From NCBI GenBank assembly GCA_902765885.1, contig CACXBN010000070.1:1-15490 (forward strand): a DNA stretch of 15,490 nt, given 5' to 3'. Source of the stretch: an uncultured Ruminococcus sp. (GTDB taxonomy: Bacteria > Bacillota > Clostridia > Oscillospirales > CAG-272). Of this stretch, positions 14,044 through 15,490 are shown piece after piece (position 1 is the first letter of the stretch; each line of letters starts with the position of its first letter). A program made the position numbers and the translations under genes. Under the pieces are notes generated by a model. The model saw only the letters and a program-made list of their open reading frames with translations. It was not told the origin of the DNA and ran no database searches.

Positions 14044-14406
14044 ATGGCTATTGAATATGTTCTGGGTTCTATCCTTATCTTGCTGGGTATTGCTCTCATA
14101 GTTCTCGTCCTTCTCCAGAAGGGGAAAGGTAATAAGATGGGTGCAGTTGCAGGTGGAAGTTCTGATACATTCTTTGGTAAAAACCAGTCCACAACAAAAG
14201 AAAAGATGCTCGAGAGAATCACAACTATCATCGCAATAGTTTTTGTTGTTCTGTCGATAGTAACATACCTGGTTCAAATCGGCATCAACAGATCTTCAGC
14301 CGCTAACACAAATACGAACAGTGAGCCTGCAGTTGTTCAGCCAACTGATACTACTGCAGATACCACAGACACTGCAGGCACAACAGATACCACGGAAGCA
14401 GAATAA
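14044..14406 (+). CDS. secG: Preprotein translocase subunit SecG
   Basis: A 120-residue membrane protein of the SecYEG protein-export channel. The first membrane segment (about 3-24) is followed by the family's LLQKGKGNKMGAVAGGSSDTFFG region (23-45), the most conserved part of SecG. The second segment spans about 57-80. After it comes a hydrophilic tail of roughly 36 residues made mainly of Thr, Asp, Ala and Asn, ending DTTEAE, which makes the protein longer than the common 75-80 residues. AGGAGG (14029-14034) precedes the ATG by 9 nt. An imperfect terminator follows, and then the GMP synthase subunit gene. Confidence 0.93.
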   Translation: MAIEYVLGSILILLGIALIVLVLLQKGKGNKMGAVAGGSSDTFFGKNQSTTKEKMLERITTIIAIVFVVLSIVTYLVQIGINRSSAANTNTNSEPAVVQPTDTTADTTDTAGTTDTTEAE

Positions 14407-14420
14407 CAAAACAATGCCGG

Positions 14421-14450
14421 GCGGAGACGGGTTTTCCTGTTTCCGCTTTT
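14421..14450 (+). terminator. Terminator-like hairpin between secG and guaA
   Basis: GCGGAGACGGG (14421-14431) pairs with CCTGTTTCCGC (14436-14446) around TTTT, with two G-T pairs, and TTTTGC follows. The short T-run suggests partial termination, so guaA may depend on read-through. I find no well-placed promoter in the 40 nt that remain before the guaA ATG. Confidence 0.6.
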
Positions 14451-14490
14451 GCAATTGCATAATGCACATATATAACAATATGGAGGAAAT

Positions 14491-15471
14491 ATGGATAAAA
14501 ACGTACGACCCGATTCTATGGTGAGAATAACAACCAAAGAACTTGCGGATGCATTTATTGAAAAGCAGATAGCAGAATTAAAGGCACAAATTGGAAACGG
14601 AAAAGTACTTCTGGCTCTCTCGGGTGGAGTGGACTCATCCGTTGTTGCCGCCCTGCTTATAAGAGCTGTTGGAAAACAGCTTGTATGTGTTCATGTCAAT
14701 CATGGGCTGATGAGAAAAGGAGAAAGCGAGCAGGTTATCGAGGTGTTTGAAAAGCAGCTTGGTGCTAACCTTATATACATTGATGCAACAGATAGATTTC
14801 TTGATAAGCTTGCAGGTGTATCAGACCCTGAAAGAAAAAGGAAAATAATAGGAGCTGAGTTCATAGAAGTATTTAGTGAAGAAGCTGAAAAACTTTCAGG
14901 AATCAAGTTTTTAGGGCAGGGAACAATATATCCGGATATTCTGGAATCTGATGGGGTGAAAGCACATCATAATGTTGGTGGACTGCCTGAAAGGTATAAC
15001 TTTGAACTTGTTGAGCCAGTAAAATTGCTTTTCAAAGATGAAGTACGAGTCGTTGGCAAAGCTCTTGGGCTTCCTGATAGCATGGTATACAGACAGCCAT
15101 TCCCAGGACCAGGACTTGGTGTTCGTTGCTTGGGAGCCATTACGCGTGACAGACTGGCTGCACTCAGGGAAGCGGATGCTATACTGAGAGAAGAATTTGA
15201 TAAATGTGGACTGGCGCAGAAGGTATGGCAGTATTTTATTGCAGTACCCGACTTCAAAAGTACAGGAGTGAAGGATGGAAAAAGATATGAAGGATGGCCC
15301 GCAATTATACGTGCCATTAATACAAAAGATGCTATGACAGCTTCTATAGAAGAAGTCCCATATCCGGTTTTGAAAAAAATAACATCCAGAATTTTGAATG
15401 AGGTGCAGGGAATTAACAGAGTTCTTTTCGATTTGTCACCTAAACCAGTTGCAACAATAGAGTGGGAATAG
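14491..15471 (+). CDS. guaA: GMP synthase, ATP-pyrophosphatase subunit (no glutaminase domain)
   Basis: A 326-residue protein that corresponds to the C-terminal two thirds of ordinary GuaA. It adenylates XMP and aminates it to GMP. The PP-loop ATP motif SGGVDSS is at 44-50. The VNHGLMRKGE segment follows at 69-78, and the synthase signature RQPFPGPGLGVR at 201-212. The C-terminal dimerisation domain ends in PKPVATIEWE. The N-terminal class-I glutamine amidotransferase domain is absent and cannot lie just upstream, because secG ends 84 nt before. A separate GATase subunit, as in archaeal two-subunit GMP synthases, would have to supply ammonia; it may lie beyond the window or elsewhere. GGAGG (14482-14486) is only 4 nt from ATG 14491. 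The in-frame ATG at 14518 lacks such a site. Confidence 0.9.
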   Translation: MDKNVRPDSMVRITTKELADAFIEKQIAELKAQIGNGKVLLALSGGVDSSVVAALLIRAVGKQLVCVHVNHGLMRKGESEQVIEVFEKQLGANLIYIDATDRFLDKLAGVSDPERKRKIIGAEFIEVFSEEAEKLSGIKFLGQGTIYPDILESDGVKAHHNVGGLPERYNFELVEPVKLLFKDEVRVVGKALGLPDSMVYRQPFPGPGLGVRCLGAITRDRLAALREADAILREEFDKCGLAQKVWQYFIAVPDFKSTGVKDGKRYEGWPAIIRAINTKDAMTASIEEVPYPVLKKITSRILNEVQGINRVLFDLSPKPVATIEWE

Positions 15472-15490
15472 TAGCAAACGGATTACAGGA

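Noticed and set aside
14037..14277. Minus-strand frames over secG
   Set aside because: Both are antisense to SecG with its strong AGGAGG site and conserved core.
14449..14476. TTGCAA-16-TATAAC as a guaA promoter
   Set aside because: Transcription would begin at or inside the GGAGG site of guaA, leaving no usable leader.

Overview
The window looks like chromosomal DNA of a low-to-moderate G+C, anaerobic, Gram-positive bacterium of the class Clostridia. The grounds are strong AGGAGG-type ribosome-binding sites, a feo operon with the FeoB-associated Cys-rich membrane protein typical of Clostridia, an NAD-dependent DNA ligase, an iron-dependent alcohol dehydrogenase and a free-standing GMP synthase ATP-pyrophosphatase subunit. 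No tRNA, rRNA, CRISPR array, prophage or intact transposase was seen.

Layout. Positions 1-1750 (minus strand) hold the 5' part of a probable family-31 glycosidase and, upstream of it, a type-B carboxylesterase; they lie 14 nt apart and share a promoter. A divergent promoter region (1751-1984) leads into a six-gene plus-strand ferrous-iron operon (1985-5788): feoA1, feoA2, feoB, a Cys-rich one-TM protein, an HMA-domain protein and a short DtxR/MntR-like regulator. Three copies of an 18-bp AGTTA-N8-TAACT element overlie its promoter and leader. The operon is followed by a stable RNA-like hairpin element and an intrinsic terminator. Convergent to it is a FucO-like iron alcohol dehydrogenase (6071-7216, minus).

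Positions 7217-8076 hold no intact gene. They contain a decayed, internally deleted and frameshifted remnant resembling thiaminase I (7324-7607, minus), plus an AT-rich stretch crowded with inverted repeats. Then come minus-strand genes: a membrane-anchored alpha/beta hydrolase directly behind ligA, a long-chain acyl-CoA synthetase-like gene behind a MarR-type regulator, and a small acidic membrane protein with a Cys cluster. The window ends with plus-strand secG and the ATP-pyrophosphatase subunit of GMP synthase.

How the genes work together. The clearest system is the feo operon: FeoB imports Fe2+, the two FeoA proteins act as SH3-like partners, the two small Cys-rich proteins could bind or pass on metal, and the last gene encodes the likely autoregulator that reads the operator array. 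That regulator has lost most of the canonical DtxR/MntR metal ligands, which makes it the most interesting item here. The MarR and acyl-CoA synthetase genes form a likely self-controlled fatty-acid activation unit.
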